Shown here in pieces: positions 40,171-53,330 of a DNA stretch of 64,000 nt (position 1 is its first letter; each line of letters begins with the position of its first letter). The notes below the pieces were generated by a model. The model ran no database searches. It was not told the origin of the DNA and saw only the letters and a list, made by a program, of their open reading frames with translations. A program made the position numbers and the translations under genes. Where the stretch lies: the NCBI GenBank assembly GCA_006937955.1, contig SSNP01000006.1:6370571-6434570 (forward strand), written 5' to 3'. The DNA comes from Pachypanchax playfairii (taxonomy: Eukaryota > Chordata > Actinopteri > Cyprinodontiformes > Aplocheilidae).

Positions 40171-43100
40171 TAATAAACAACAACAGCACTAGTGACATAC
40201 ACACCCACTGAAGTCATCATTGTTTTTATGAAAGTCAGCGTACCACAAGTTTCATTTAAGGACGATGTGTCCTGATTTTCCCCTATGGCTTTCCTTCTCC
40301 TCTGGAGCACCGTCAGCAGCTCGGCCTCGCCAACATTCCTCCCAGCTCCCCTCCTGGAAGGAATTCTGCGGAGGTGCTGCCGTTTGATGTTGCCCTTGTG
40401 AGTGAAATGGAAATACCACCTTAAAAACTGAAACACAGTTTGTCTTTACAAAAACCAATTGTGTTGTTTACCAGAACTCCCTTCAACTCCAGGATGGCCG
40501 ATTTTCTGTTCTCACTTCTCTGGTCCTATTAGACGATATTTTAATTATGCATATTTTATTGGATTATCAGCAGAATTTGTTTTATTATTTAAAAAAGGGA
40601 ACAGCTGGGAAACTGACCTGCCAAGCGCTGTCTTCATCCTATCCATCACCAGCCAAAGGTCAACAGTTATTTCTTAAAATTGTACTTTTATGTCACTTAA
40701 TTTAGATTATTTTTATTACGTAAATGTCTAATGTTTTAGATCAGTTGGAATCTTTTTACCTGAATTTTTTTAATGGGTCTCAGGATGATGCCCGTCTTTA
40801 TTCTGTTCATCATTTCATCCACTGCCTTTGCTTTCACATCCAACATAGCTGCAGGCTCTTAAAACAAAGATTAAAAAATAATAGACATGTTCAGTTTAAA
40901 TCTTGTTTTCAAATTCCAATGAAATCATTTGCAAAGTACAATTAAAGTAACTGTGTAAATAAAAAAAAAAAGATTAGGTTCAACATATTTAACTGAAATA
41001 AACTGAAAAAGATAAAGAGAGTCTGACTTTCTCGATAAGATTCGGTGGATCCATGTTTTCTTCTGCTCCTGAGAACATCCTGTAAACTAGACAGGTGAAG
41101 AAGAGAAGAGAGGTAAAGAGGAGTTTATTTTCAAAATGCTGCGAAAATCTATAGATGCATCCAGAAAACAATACTTCATTTCTTCAGCTGAAAACAGCAA
41201 ATTAAAGTTCTAGTTACAATGACCCGTACGAATAGCTATCCATGAACGGTTTTTGGATCTTTTCCTACAGCCTCCTTATGTCAGCCTTATAAGAATCTAG
41301 TGTTAATGGGCTGTTCTGAAATTTTTGGGGGGGCATTCACAAACCTCGTCGTCATAGTGGAAAGTTCCAGTGCACCTATATGATGAGACCAAGAACTGGG
41401 AGATTCTAACGATCCCATCATTTGTATGGGTCATTGTGACCGGGGCTTAACACCTTCATGCATTCAGCAGGTGATAAAAATGTCATTGTGTCAATAAATT
41501 ATTTGTCATTTATTTTACAAAGATACGCTGAAATAGTATAAACAGATCTAACAAGACTTATTTTCATGTTTTCAACTATATTTTAACTGTAATTAGTATC
41601 ACATGTGTCTTCATTAGACATTCAGTCTTTCTAAAGAGAACAAACAGGTTATTTGCTATCGTTGCTGCACCACACTGAACATGGAGCTCATAGAGAAGAT
41701 GTTAAATCTCCATGTTAAAGATAAAGACTACTGGATCATCTTCAAGCAGCTTCATGTTCATGTGTCCACAGCTGATGTTACTAACAAGTGTCAGGCTGAT
41801 GTGACGGTAGTCGACCTGTCAGGACGCGAGCACAACAGGAAATACAGCCACAGGTTGATTATTTTGGCGAAAAACTCAGAAAAAAGCGTCCAAAACTCAA
41901 AATTCAAGTCATGTCGTATTCTCACCAAAACATCAGTAATATTTTAAACCATGAAAGAATATCCAGGAGTCCAATATGAATGTTAAACACAAAGAAGTCA
42001 GAATGGAAATTTTAAAACATTCACGTTAACAAGCATATCATTTATACTCATGAGACAGAACTTGAGTTTTTTTTGTTTGTTTTTTTTCGAAGGGGGTCCT
42101 AACAAAACTCCTTGGATGAGAAGTGTCCTTCAAGAACAAAGAGAAAAGCACAGTTGTCTTTTTTGAACCTGCTGGGAACCTTCTCTTATTTATTGCATCA
42201 GGGTACCAAATAATTTGAGTGCATCTACTGTATATGTAATTAAGTTCAGGTATATTACTGTTAGATAATATTGTAAAACAGACTTTTAACCTTTGAGTGG
42301 GGAAAAAACTAATATTTTTCTAGACTCACTTCATGACAGGAGCAAGTTGAGGTGGAGGCGGGGGAGGTGGAGGTGGGGGAGGTGGAGGAGGAGCAGGAGG
42401 AGGTGGAGCTGCAGTGGTTTCCTGTATTGCTTCATCGGTTTGATCCTCCTTGTTCAGGGTTTCTTGTAACTTTTTCACTACAAAGGAGGACAAAGAAAAA
42501 TACAGATCTTGTCCAAGCAGCCAAATATTACTCTGGTTTAAATCAAATATTTGCATATTCAAAGTGTAGACTGTATATTTTCATCTTTGTCCACTTAAAG
42601 TGCAACTAACCTAATACCTTTCCATGCCTAGATAACTAAAAAACAAGAGGTGGATAGCTAGCCTTGCGCTGCAAGACGGATTCTCACGAGATTTGGAGTT
42701 TTCCAAAAAAATCCGTTTGGGAATGCTTTGGGAAATAAGTTTGAATTACATTTTTTGCTAAAATATGAAGAAATCTAAAGGCTTTAATAATAATAACACT
42801 CAGGCTAACACCAGAAGAACCTTTCTAAACTGCCTCAAAACAAGTGTTCAGGTTTAAGCAAAGAATAAAGTCAACAGCTGTTTGCATCTGTGTTTTTAAC
42901 TGCTTGTGTAAAGTTCAGTGACTACATGTTGCTACGCTGGAGATTTCACAGGGATTTTCTGCATACAGTGAAATGTATGACATTGTTACCTTCCTCCTTC
43001 AGCTGTGTGACAGATGTGTTAGCTTGAGACAGCTGGGTTTCCAGACTCTTCCTCTCCTCCTCAGTCTTCTCCAGCTGCTGTCTCAGGTTCTGAAGCTCAG

Positions 43101-46100
43101 AGGTGACACTACTCTCCTCCACAGCTCCATTCATCTGTTTCACCTGAACACGAGGACAACAGAAACTGAGCGTGGCGGGGTGAAAATACCTACAAACCTT
43201 GAATCGATTTTCTTCCACCAGGACATTCTTTTAACTCACCCGTTCCTGGTAATAGGGCTGTATGTCACACAGGACTGTGCTGATGTTGGATATTTGCTCC
43301 AGCGCCTGCTGCAGCTGCAGCTGCACGTCAGCGTCTGAGCTGCGAGGCTCCATCACACTCCAGTTTTGGGCCACCGTCTGCCCAGCCAACATCTGATAAA
43401 ACAAACCAGCAGCAACACTTTCAACAAATCTTTATAATCATCTGCTTTTAAGAAAATAGAAACGAAACCCTTCTATTGCAATGAACCACCATTAGAGGAC
43501 AATAAAAGGAATTGAATTGCTGGTTGTAGAATTTCTCCCTGCAGGAGGTTGTCACGATGCAGGCTAAATGTTTTCAAACCGGTGTTTGACTGAATAAAGA
43601 CTTGGAAGCCGTCATTATGAATCGGATTTGCAGTGGAGTTTGGAACAATGTAAACAGGATGTTTTGTCTCTGAGACATGGTCATTATTCTTTGATTATTA
43701 TGAAAAAGGTCAAATTTTCTCTCACTTTATTGAGAAAATTGTTCTTTCCTCTGCATCATGACAGAAAATAAACATTCTGTTCGGTTAATTGAAGTTGTCT
43801 GCTGGGAGATTCAGCCCACTTTGTTGTTGTCTGAGTTCAATTTAAGGTTTACACTGTCAGATTTTTGTCTCTTGTTGCTCAATTGGAATTACATTTTTGG
43901 GCTAGTTTCTGGTAACTTTAAAAAAACACTCTGATGAAAAATCATGTTTTTAACATGTTCTTGTGGCATTTAAGCTTAAAATTGCATTTCTAAGTATTTC
44001 TGCATCCAGATCACTGTAAATGAGTGGCAGACGCTAGAATATATCTAAAAAAAGGCTGAATTTGTGATGTAGAAAATCCACTGGGCGAGTCACAAGCTCC
44101 TGCTCCACTAGCTAATCGTAAGCTAGCTGTAAGCTAGCGGTAGTGCTAGCATTATTGGAGAGCTCTCAGCAACGGGGAGGGGAAAATTTTAAAGGTATGT
44201 CCATGTAAATTTTCTTCCATTTATTTGTTTGTTTATTTTATTTTCTCCCATTTATTATGTGAGAGAGACGTGTCAGAGAATTGACACGAAAAGCACAAGA
44301 CTTTGTAAATGTCTTATAGTTTTAATATCAATTCACACTAAGCTTCAGAAATGTCTCCGGGTGTTTTCTTTAGCTAAATTCTAAACACGATCAGTGTTTC
44401 AAACTGGGAACTTTCTTATAATTATATCAGTTTCTAAACATGGAACTTTTTCAAAATACTTTTTTTATGATCTTTTTCTAGAAATTTACATTTTTAAAAT
44501 TGATTAAAATTAAATGTAAAACACAAGTATTTAAAAATATAATAATTAAATTAAGCCTTTGTAACTCTCATTATTTTGATTAAAATAAATATTTAGTAAT
44601 ATTTTTGTCTCGTAACTGTGTAAAACTGAAACCGGAAGCAATTGGCATCTTTAAAATAAGATCATAAATCATTTGCTAATTAAATTTGTTTTTTCTTTTG
44701 GTGTTTACTTTCATTTGATTAAAAATATCTTAATAAACATTTTAGCTTTAGTTGTTCTTGGTTTTTTTACTTATTTAATATCTCTCTTGATTTGGGTCGG
44801 GAAAATCTGCTGTCTTGTTTTCCTTTAAGGAACAATAAAAACGATGAACTTAAAGTGAAAAATGTGTAATTTTCTTTACCTGCATTTTATTCAGGTAACA
44901 TTACAATATCAATTCCGCTTGATAAAACAGATTAAAATTTGTTGTATTTGGCCACATAAAGAAAAATAATGATTTATATTTAATATTTATGTAGAGCTGA
45001 AACTAAAATCCTCTTCATGCCCTAAAAAGAAACATTTCGATTGCCCTCATATATTTATTTAAAGTTTCCATATTTGTGTTGCTGTCTCTGTGAGTAAATC
45101 TGTGATCTACAAACAGGAAACGGGATCGAAGAGGTTTTTATTTTTGTTTTGTTTTTTTTTTGTTTTTTTTTAACTCTGAGAACAAATCAACGCTCTGCAT
45201 CAGCAACACGTAACACAAAACTTCCCGCTGCAAATTACTCCGCTCTGATCTTCGGTTCCCCTTTCAGCAGAGAGCAATTTTCACATAGCAATTAGCGCAC
45301 TTATTTTACACGTACACACAGATTTAGACACACACACAACAACACAAAGGAACACACACACAAATTGTTTCCTGTTGGAGGATCTGCATCATTATATCCA
45401 CACGGATCACGGAGGAGAGGTGTGAATGGTTGTTGTTGTCAAAACACATGAAAACAGACAAATAGCAGCGCACACAAGAGGCATTCAGCACATGGGGGGG
45501 TCTTTTACTGTGCACTGAGAGTAAAGGGGCTGAATTGTGCAGAGAACTGGGGGGTCCTTTTCACAGGTAAGGACCCCTGCGAAGACGCTCATTGTGCGCC
45601 TGTCCGGTAAATGGAGGACACCACGCACAAAGGCGACAATTGCTATATGCTCAGCAAAACATAAAGGTGTCAGGCCGAGACAGGTTGTGCTTAAAGACCA
45701 CTATTCTCCTGCAGCAGCCATGATGACCACTAATTATAGGGAAGGGAGGGGCTAAGTGGGGAAAGGGACGTTTCTGAAAGAAAAGCCCTTCATTAAGGGG
45801 CAGCTGGGACAGCGCTCTCTGTGAGTGTGTGTTTGTGTGTGTTTGTAGGTGAACTGATTTTTATTTCTGTTTGTGTGTTTTTCTTGTGTGTCAATGCTTC
45901 ATTGAGAAAGCTGAAATCTGACCGTCGGCGTGAAAATGGAAACCCCTCCCCCGCCTTTCTGCTGACCTGCCACCTCTGCTTGCTCTGAGACACCAAAACC
46001 ACATTCGTGTGTGTGTGAAAATTCCCATCCTTCCTCTTTGTCTGAGTGTCCTTTTTCTCACCACAGCCGCCCGAAGGTCAGCGCCGACACTCCTTCTGCC

Positions 46101-49100
46101 TTCCTGTGGCACGACCTGTCACCCTCAGCGTCTATAGGTGTGAATGTGTGACAGAAATATTTTGTGCAACGTTGAAAACGGACACAGACGCACACACCTG
46201 GTGGGCGAAGACTTCGGCGTGTTGCCGGAGGTCCTGCTCCAGCTGCAGTTTCTCCGATATTTCCGTGAACTCCTCAGTGACGAGGTGGGAAACTGGACGA
46301 ACAAAACAAATGAAGAACTATGAAATAAACACAAATATATTAGTTCAAAGTTTACATGAAGTTTTGTTCAAACAATGAAAGAGGATTTAAATGGTAATTG
46401 GTGACTGGTAAATGGTGTGTACGCTTTACTCAAGTCCTACAACCCCCAAAGCGCTTCACACCACAGTATGTCATTCACCCATTCACACACACGCATTCAC
46501 ATTTAAAGACCCATAAAAATCATGATTTTTGTGTTGTTAACATGTTCTTGTGGCATTTTTCTGATGCTAAAGGACGTATCTTAAAGAGGCCCTTCCATTA
46601 AAAACTGTTTTTTCTGAGGTTTCTGTAGAATATTTTAGCTCCACAGGTGTTCTTACCTTCATAGTGGGTGTGAAAACAGGTCAACAACTTCTCTTTCAGT
46701 TTTAATCTCCCAAACTACGCAGGTGGTGATAAAACCAGAGAACGGCGAGTACTTGTTACGTCACATCTCCTTTGCTCGTTAGTATTCGGCAGCTCCTGCA
46801 GTTGAAACCACGCCTAGCATGCTGCTGGCTAAAAGCTGTTAGCATAAACACATAACCGGAAGAGACTCAGTGCGCAGCGGGGCAGAACACAGTATACCTT
46901 GCTCTCATAGGCTAGTTTGTTAGCCAATCAGAGTCCAGCAAATTCGAATAATGAATATTAATGAGTTGCAGCCAAAGCCTGACGAATCTTCACGCAGACA
47001 GATTGAAAGGTCTGTTAATCAGTGTTTCCTGATGTTTTTTTAGATATAAAATGTTTCATATTACTGGTTAATACTTAAAAAATAACCACAAAGTCCTGAA
47101 ATTTGTGTAAAATTTAAGATAGTGTGTGATAGTTTAAGAAAATTATGCTCAAAATTATATTTCTGATTATTTCTGCATTTAAGTCACTGTGAATTAGTAG
47201 CAGACACTAAAATATGGTTTAAAAAGACTGGATTTGGGATGTAGAAAATCCACTGTGGGCCACAAGCTCCTACTCTGCTAGCAGTAAGCTAACATAAATA
47301 GAGATATCTCAGCAACGGGGAGGGGCGGGTGGATCCTCTGCATGAACGGCTCCTCCCACAGTGCAGAGGTGAATTGCTAATGAGCTACTGCTGCTATGTG
47401 CTATTGCTTTAAAACAGTAAAGGTTTTGTAATTTGTGGTAAAAACGCCATAATCATAATTTAAAGACCACTGAGACGCTTTAAAATAGCTCAAAAGATGA
47501 TTGAAGTGAGTCTTTAAAGGTGGATTGCGGCAGTCCGATTGGTGTCAGGAGAGCTGAGTCGAAAGGCAAATCTATTAATTGATGATGAATTCACACCACA
47601 CACTATCAGCATCAAGCAATGCTTACACTGCACCTAGTTTGACGCTTGTACGTGGGATCTGCCGAATACTAACAAACAAAGGAGTTGTGACCAAACAGAT
47701 ACAGGCCGTTCGGACTCGGGAGACATCGGGTGTTATCGCCACCTGCGTAGTTTGGGAGATTAAAACTGAAAGAGAAGTTGTTGACCTGTTTTCACACCCA
47801 CTATGAAGGTAAGAACACCTGTGGAGCTAAAATATGCAACACAAACCTCAGAAAAACAGTTTTTAATGGAAGGGCCTCTTTAAAAGAAAAAAAAATTAAA
47901 TGGACAACTCAAGAAGACACTTAATTTCATAACAGTAAACTTTTAGCCAAAACCTTTTTTAATTTAGATGTGGCTCAAACTTACTACAACTTTACATCCT
48001 TTGAAGGATCACAGTGCACAATGAAAACATTAGCAATCACGTTTGTACAGAAGCAACATAATTGGAGTTCTGCAAGATGAACCATTACAAAACTCCACAA
48101 CATGGAATTAGCTAAATAAATTAAATCTGTGCAACTGAATGGCAACATTTTTTTGTCAGTGATGAAAGCCACAATAGTTAAAATTTTAATGAGAATTTAC
48201 CTCTTTTTATTTTGTTCAGAGTTTTGCTCTGTTTGCTCATTTTCCTCAGAATGGCTTCTTTCTCCTCCATCTCTGCAGTGAGCTAATAAAAACAAACATC
48301 AGTGTTAAACTCTAATGAACTCTAAATGCAGGAAACATTCAATTTACTCAAGACTTTCTCCCTAGACATACTTTATTTCATTCTTACTCTTAGATTCACT
48401 TTGAAATTGAAGATTATGTGAACAGATTTAGTCTAAATCTGAGTAATTCCATCCCAAACATCATAAATATATTCCACTCACTCAGTCCTTAACCTCTGAT
48501 CCACTGTACAGTTCTGTGAAAAAGTATTTGCCCCCTACAGATTTCTTCTGTTTTTACTTTTTTGTAAGCAAGTATTAACATCGAACAAAGATAACCTGAG
48601 TAAATATAAAAAAAAGTTTTAAAATGATAAGGGTGCGTTCCAGTCGTCCTCGGAACTCCGATTTTCCGACATGGAAATGACGTGAGGAGCTTGTTTTGCG
48701 TTCCAGTGACCACTCGGAAAAAATGGATGTCACCAGCAAAGCTGCATGTTGTTGCTCAAAGAACTTATAACCAAGTAATCTTTGAATAAAAACCATAAAC
48801 ACCAGTCAATTTTGGCTGCAAAGTTCGCAATTTTCATATTAATTTTCAGCGTAATTATCTGTAACAAAAATACCAACTACTCTGTGCTACTTACACAGAA
48901 TAACAGAATGAAAACAGAAAATGTAAATGAATAGGTAAAGATGACAAGTAGTACTGTTATTACCGGATAAAGCCATCTTTAAAGGTGATATACCCGATTT
49001 CAAATTGCCTAGCTTAGAATGTCAACAAATGTAAGCAAAGTCAGAACTCTCAGCCCCTCCCGTCGGGTAGAATTCCTAAGCCACGCCCCCCCCAGGTTTG

Positions 49101-52100
49101 GAAACACGCGTAGCCCCAGAAGACGACCGAGTGTAAGACACTGGTCCGCAGTTCATTCAAGTACCGTAACATGACGGAATCACCGGTAAGTGAAAACAAT
49201 ATAACAACAAACAACTGACATTAATTGTTACTTTGTCCTGAACCTGACGCGGAATCAGCCGGCGGCTGTTTCTCCTGCTGTGACATGGTAGAGCGGCGAA
49301 CACTCCCAGCAGTGGTGTGCTGCGGTAATATGTCTCAGTTTTTTAGGAGCACAGAAGCCGTATGGCTGGAGAGACTGTCCAAACATTCCTTTCGGGCCGA
49401 ATCATTTGATAAACAAATACGGGAGAACCATTTAATTATTTTTTTCTTTTTTTTTTTTTTTTTTTAATCTTCACAACATATTTTTATCCATGCTTAAAAC
49501 GTTTTTAATGGGCATGAAAAAAATCATGTTAAGCTAATTTGTTGCAAACTAAGGATAGCAGCTTTAAATGTGGGATCTCGCAATTGCGAGTTCCGTGGAC
49601 GACTGGAATGCACTATAATTTCATTTATTCTTGCATACACTTTGTAGTGTCACATGACTTTATTTTAAGCATCAAAACTTACATTATACATATAAATATT
49701 GGAACATACAGCATCTATGCAAGAACCACATGAATCTACAGATGTAAACACCCCGAAAGGAGGCGCCTTTTTATTATTGTAGCAAGAAGGATGGTCCTTT
49801 TGTTTAAATGGAGGGGGCGGGACTTATTGCAACCAGCCACTAGGGAGCGCTCCTTTTGTTCCTGCTTTAAATTCCATATTAAGCTCCTGTCTCCACCTCT
49901 TTAGTGCAGTTCTTTCTTCCTGACAAGGACTTTGTGTCTTGACAAGGTGGATAATTAATTAAAGATGATTAATAATTAATCAGAACAGATTAGTTACACA
50001 CATACACGTCAGTACCTGTTCTCTAAGCTGGACCTGCTCTTTGGTCAGTTCTTCCACTTGTTGCTCCAGCTGCATTTTCTCAGCCAGCAGGCCATCCACC
50101 AACTCCTGCAGCGCTGACACACACACACACACACCCACACAGATGTAAGTACAACATTATGTTGTCATTTAAAGGACAGTTCTTTGACTAGTTGTTTCAT
50201 TAATCTCCATATTTCCACAGGTGCTGCAGCTATGAAATCGTTTCCTCTCAGTCCATGAAATTATACCGAACATGAGACGATGTTCAAACGTACATGGCAG
50301 CTTTTCTGTGTCTGCTGTTGCAGGTGTAAACTCAGGTATCGGTTACTGTCTGTGTTTCTTCATTTCTCAGTGAGTTGCAGATAACTGATGCTAATTTCTT
50401 GTTAAAAACTTCAGGACCAGAAAGGTTATTTAAATTTAAATCAGGTAAATTAATTTCGTACCTGTGATTTTAGCTTGACTTTCGATTAGCAGCGCATCCT
50501 CGTTGCTACCGCGGCCAAAATCAACCACATCTCCATCAGCTGCGAGGTCACTCCCAGCGTCAAGGCTCTCAGGGTCAAAGGTCACAGAAACCAGGTTCTC
50601 CGCCACCTCAGGGATCAGCGGCATCATCATCTGGCTCTTCCTCTTCAGGACCTTGTTCTCATTGCTAACCTGTGCAACAATTTCAAACCTTCGTTTAAAT
50701 GAGCTTCCATATAAATAATTTCTCTGACAAGAAAAATGAAGTGATTTACTTTAAGAGCCAGAGCCTCAGCAGTCTCCCTGCAGGAGCGTTCAATCTGGAA
50801 CTGCATCTCCAGAACACCCATCTCCTTCAGGAGCTGATTGGAAACTGATCAGAAATAGACTTTTCATTTTACAAACATCTCAGTTAAACATAAATAACAA
50901 AACCAAAATAAAGAAGCAGAAACATCTTCAACATTCAAGACTCGCAAATATACACAAATGAAACATAAACTTAATACAAAATCCTCCCAATGGTCAACTA
51001 AAGAAATAAAACAGTAGAACGTGTAACTGCCTTCATATGAAACATAATTCTATTTTAAAAAAATATTCAGTTTCATGTTTTCTGATGTTTTCGTTTTTTC
51101 TCTTCTGTTGTACTTTTTTAAATACTGTATACGCAAATATTTTCACGGCTAAGATATTGGGTTCCAAAAATGCATTTTCGCAAATAAGAATGTTCGCGGT
51201 TTGGGCCTGATACTAATCTCTCAAAACAGAGCAACTTCAACATCTGCATCATGTGATGTATGATGCTGGAGGAAACGTTAGTAGGGCTAGCGCCTGCATT
51301 GACAAACGTCAGACTAATTGAGCAGAAAAAAATAAACTTACGAACACTACAACATCTTTATTCTCAACATTGTGTCCATCATTATCATTACTGGTGATCC
51401 GTTCGCACTGTTATTGTCATTATATCCACAGAAAAGTACGAAATTTATATCATAAAATATCTTGTGACACTCAGATGGCGGGCTGCCTTTGATGTTGTGT
51501 TAGTGATTGACATAGCAGTGGAAGTTAAAGGTACAGTATGTTGAAATTTTACAGTGAAATACTCACACAACCGTCTAATGTCCCACCGATGTTGTAAATA
51601 AAGTCACATTGTAACAGATCTCTCAGCGGGTTGGGTGGTCGCTAGTTTCTGTCATTTTTAAAAAGCTAGCCCGGACCAGAATCATTATTTACACGTTCAG
51701 ACTTCCTGGTTCCATAACGAATCACATGTGAGTCTGCAAGGCTGCCAAGTCTTCAACACAAGCAGCTGTATTTCCACAACGAGCAGCAGCAAAAAGTAAG
51801 AAACCACCACATACTTCCAACTGAGCAACCGAGCTGCACGTGATGAGGCGTTCAAACACACTTAGACCATCAGACATTCCCAAAAACTGAGCAAATACAA
51901 GAGAAACTAAATGAAGATCAACATCAGAACTGGCAACCCAACAGAAAAATCACGTGGTGAGAGCGGACGATTTTTTTTCTACATGAACCGCTTCTGATTC
52001 GGATTTGACGACAAGGTCTAATTCTTACATACTATGCCTTTAATGTTCATGTGTAATAAAGTTTGCAGAGGATTTGAGTAGTTTTTGTGGTAATTTTTAC

Positions 52101-52877
52101 TCACGAAATTATTAGCATTTACGGTATTCCATTTTCCTTTGTTTTTTAAAAAAGTTTTGTTTCAGATGTGTTTGGATTTAGTTTTATATTGATGTTTTTA
52201 CTTGCTGCTCTCTTTCTGAGAATCTTGGCTGCGTTCTTGTTTTATCAGAATACTTCTCTTTAATCGTGTGTTTTTGTATTTGATGATTTTGAAGATGTTT
52301 TTTTCTTATTATTTTAATGTTATATCTTATTACCTCAAATAATATTGTTGTGCCAAATATTATACATTTGATTTTACAGGGCTGTTGAAAATTAGCCCTT
52401 TTTAGATTAATTAGATTAATATTTTATGTTCTACTGGCAGATATTTTGCTGTTGTTTTAATCCATTTTACCTGTGTTTTCCATAATAAAAGGAATTTGTG
52501 TTTGGATACAAACATGTGAAGATGATAACCAGGTCACTTCTCACCTTTTTCCAGCTCAGTGAGTCTCTGATTGGCTTCATCTCTCTGCTTTTCCAGGATC
52601 TCACACTAAAAATCAGGCGACACAGCAGAACCACAAGAAGACATCAGTCTCTTTTTATTCACTTTTTAAACTCATAAAGCACAGCTGAGGCACCAAATGT
52701 TTACTCAAATGATTCAGCTTGTTTCATTTTTCTAAAAAAATTTGTTTTCAGGTGTCGGTTTTTCACATGTATACTCAAACAGGAGCTTCCCCACGGGCTG
52801 ATGGTGTCTGATGTGTAACAACAATACCTGAATATCTCCCCAGTCTTCAGAAGATAAGCAGCTATCTTCATCAGAGT
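40119..52877 (-). CDS. shootin-family protein (SHTN1-like), first exon not found
   Basis: Fifteen minus-strand exons with consistent phase: 52828-52877, 52545-52605, 50750-50844, 50462-50669, 50016-50113, 48201-48282, 46198-46292, 43240-43392, 42990-43143, 42330-42477, 41028-41079, 40760-40855, 40618-40638, 40472-40525, 40119-40394; about 546 aa recovered. Shootins link actin flow to L1-type adhesion in growth cones. Family marks in order are 'CEILEKQRDEANQRLTELEK', 'FQIERSCRETAEALAL', 'EFTEISEKLQLEQDLRQHAE' (coiled coils), a run of about 20 prolines (42350-42411), 'AVDEMMNRIKTGIILRPI', 'SAILELKGVL' and 'EAELLTVLQRRRK'. The 52877 exon needs an upstream exon ending in one base. The donor after 41028 (GTCAGA) is weak. 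The last exon's stop lies in a MITE, so the true C-terminus may differ. A fish SHTN1 paralog is more likely than SHTN1 itself. Confidence 0.88.
41202..41450. repeat. TTAA-flanked MITE family R9 (249 bp), in shootin intron
   Basis: TTAA ends with inverted termini: 'ctagttacaatgacccgtac' on the left, and on the right the complement of 'ccggtcacaatgacccatac'. The terminus also appears at 2412. Confidence 0.8.
43917..44190 (+). repeat. R2 MITE copy c, truncated
   Basis: Begins with a degraded R2 head ('aacactctgatgaaaaatca') and runs to the 'caacggggagggg' block, then stops. The right end is missing. Confidence 0.75.
46503..47517 (+). repeat. R2 MITE copy d, split by an R1 MITE
   Basis: R2 sequence runs 46503-46580 and resumes at about 47117, ending AGTGAGTCTTTAA at 47517. 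The R1 copy between them is inserted at an internal TTAA of R2. It lies in a shootin intron. Confidence 0.85.
46581..47116 (+). repeat. R1 MITE copy d, nested in R2
   Basis: Starts TTAAAGAGGCCC and carries the full R1 body. Its right terminus has lost the GGCCTC motif and ends near a TTAA at 47113. Confidence 0.85.
47652..47883 (-). repeat. R1 MITE copy e, 5' part only
   Basis: Reverse-oriented R1 ending GGGCCTCTTTAA at 47883. The other half is absent. Confidence 0.8.
48508..48560. repeat. Tc1-type TIR remnant
   Basis: Contains 'cagttctgtgaaaaagtatt' followed by 'tgccccctacagatttcttc', a fish Tc1 end. No second end or transposase is present. Confidence 0.5.
48631..49615. repeat. MITE R8 (PIF-like), split by a TTAA MITE
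   Basis: The ends are GGGTGCGTTCCAGTCGTCCT and, inverted, TAGTGCATTCCAGTCGTCCA. TAA lies on both outer sides (48628-48630, 49616-49618), suggesting a 3-bp target duplication. The middle 48979-49567 is a second element. Confidence 0.7.
48979..49567. repeat. TTAA-flanked MITE family R7, nested in R8
   Basis: TTAAAGGTGATATACC on the left and GGATAGCAGCTTTAA on the right. A long T run lies near 49440-49466. It is inserted in R8 in a shootin intron. Confidence 0.7.
51525..52043 (+). repeat. TTAA-flanked MITE family R4, copy a (519 bp)
   Basis: The ends are TTAAAGGTACAGTATGT and ACATACTATGCCTTTAA. A second copy is at 61971-62430. It lies in the shootin intron between exons 50750-50844 and 52545-52605. 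Confidence 0.88.
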
Positions 52878-53330
52878 CTGTGGGAGGAAGCAAATCCTTT
52901 TAATTCACAGATAAGAGACAGAACTGGGTTGTATCATCTGAAAGCAGGCATCGTTCAGTCGAACCAGAGAGTCTCACATCCCCTCGGAGTGACTGGAAGA
53001 GGAAGTTCAGGTCAGAAAAATAAAAGAAGTGAAATTACGGAAGGATCCTTGGAACGGGTTTCACTTTCTGTGTCAACTGAATGAATCATGGAATCAACTA
53101 ATATTTGTGCTACAAGAAGTTGTTAAAAAAAAAGAGATATATTCCATATAAAATATGTAATGATATGTGCTCGTGTTTAAAATCCTAAAATGTCATTTCA
53201 CTGTTTTAAAGTTCTCCTTAACTTCTACACACCAGCTTCTCTTGGATGTTCTTGGACTTTTACTTTGGTGGGGGGGGGGTTTCTAAATAGAGCAAAAAAG
53301 TTTTAAAAGATCCAACATATTTTTTTGCTA

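Noticed and set aside
42352..42609. 85-aa plus-strand frame with Glu/Val repeats
   Set aside because: Antisense of the polyproline exon of the shootin gene.
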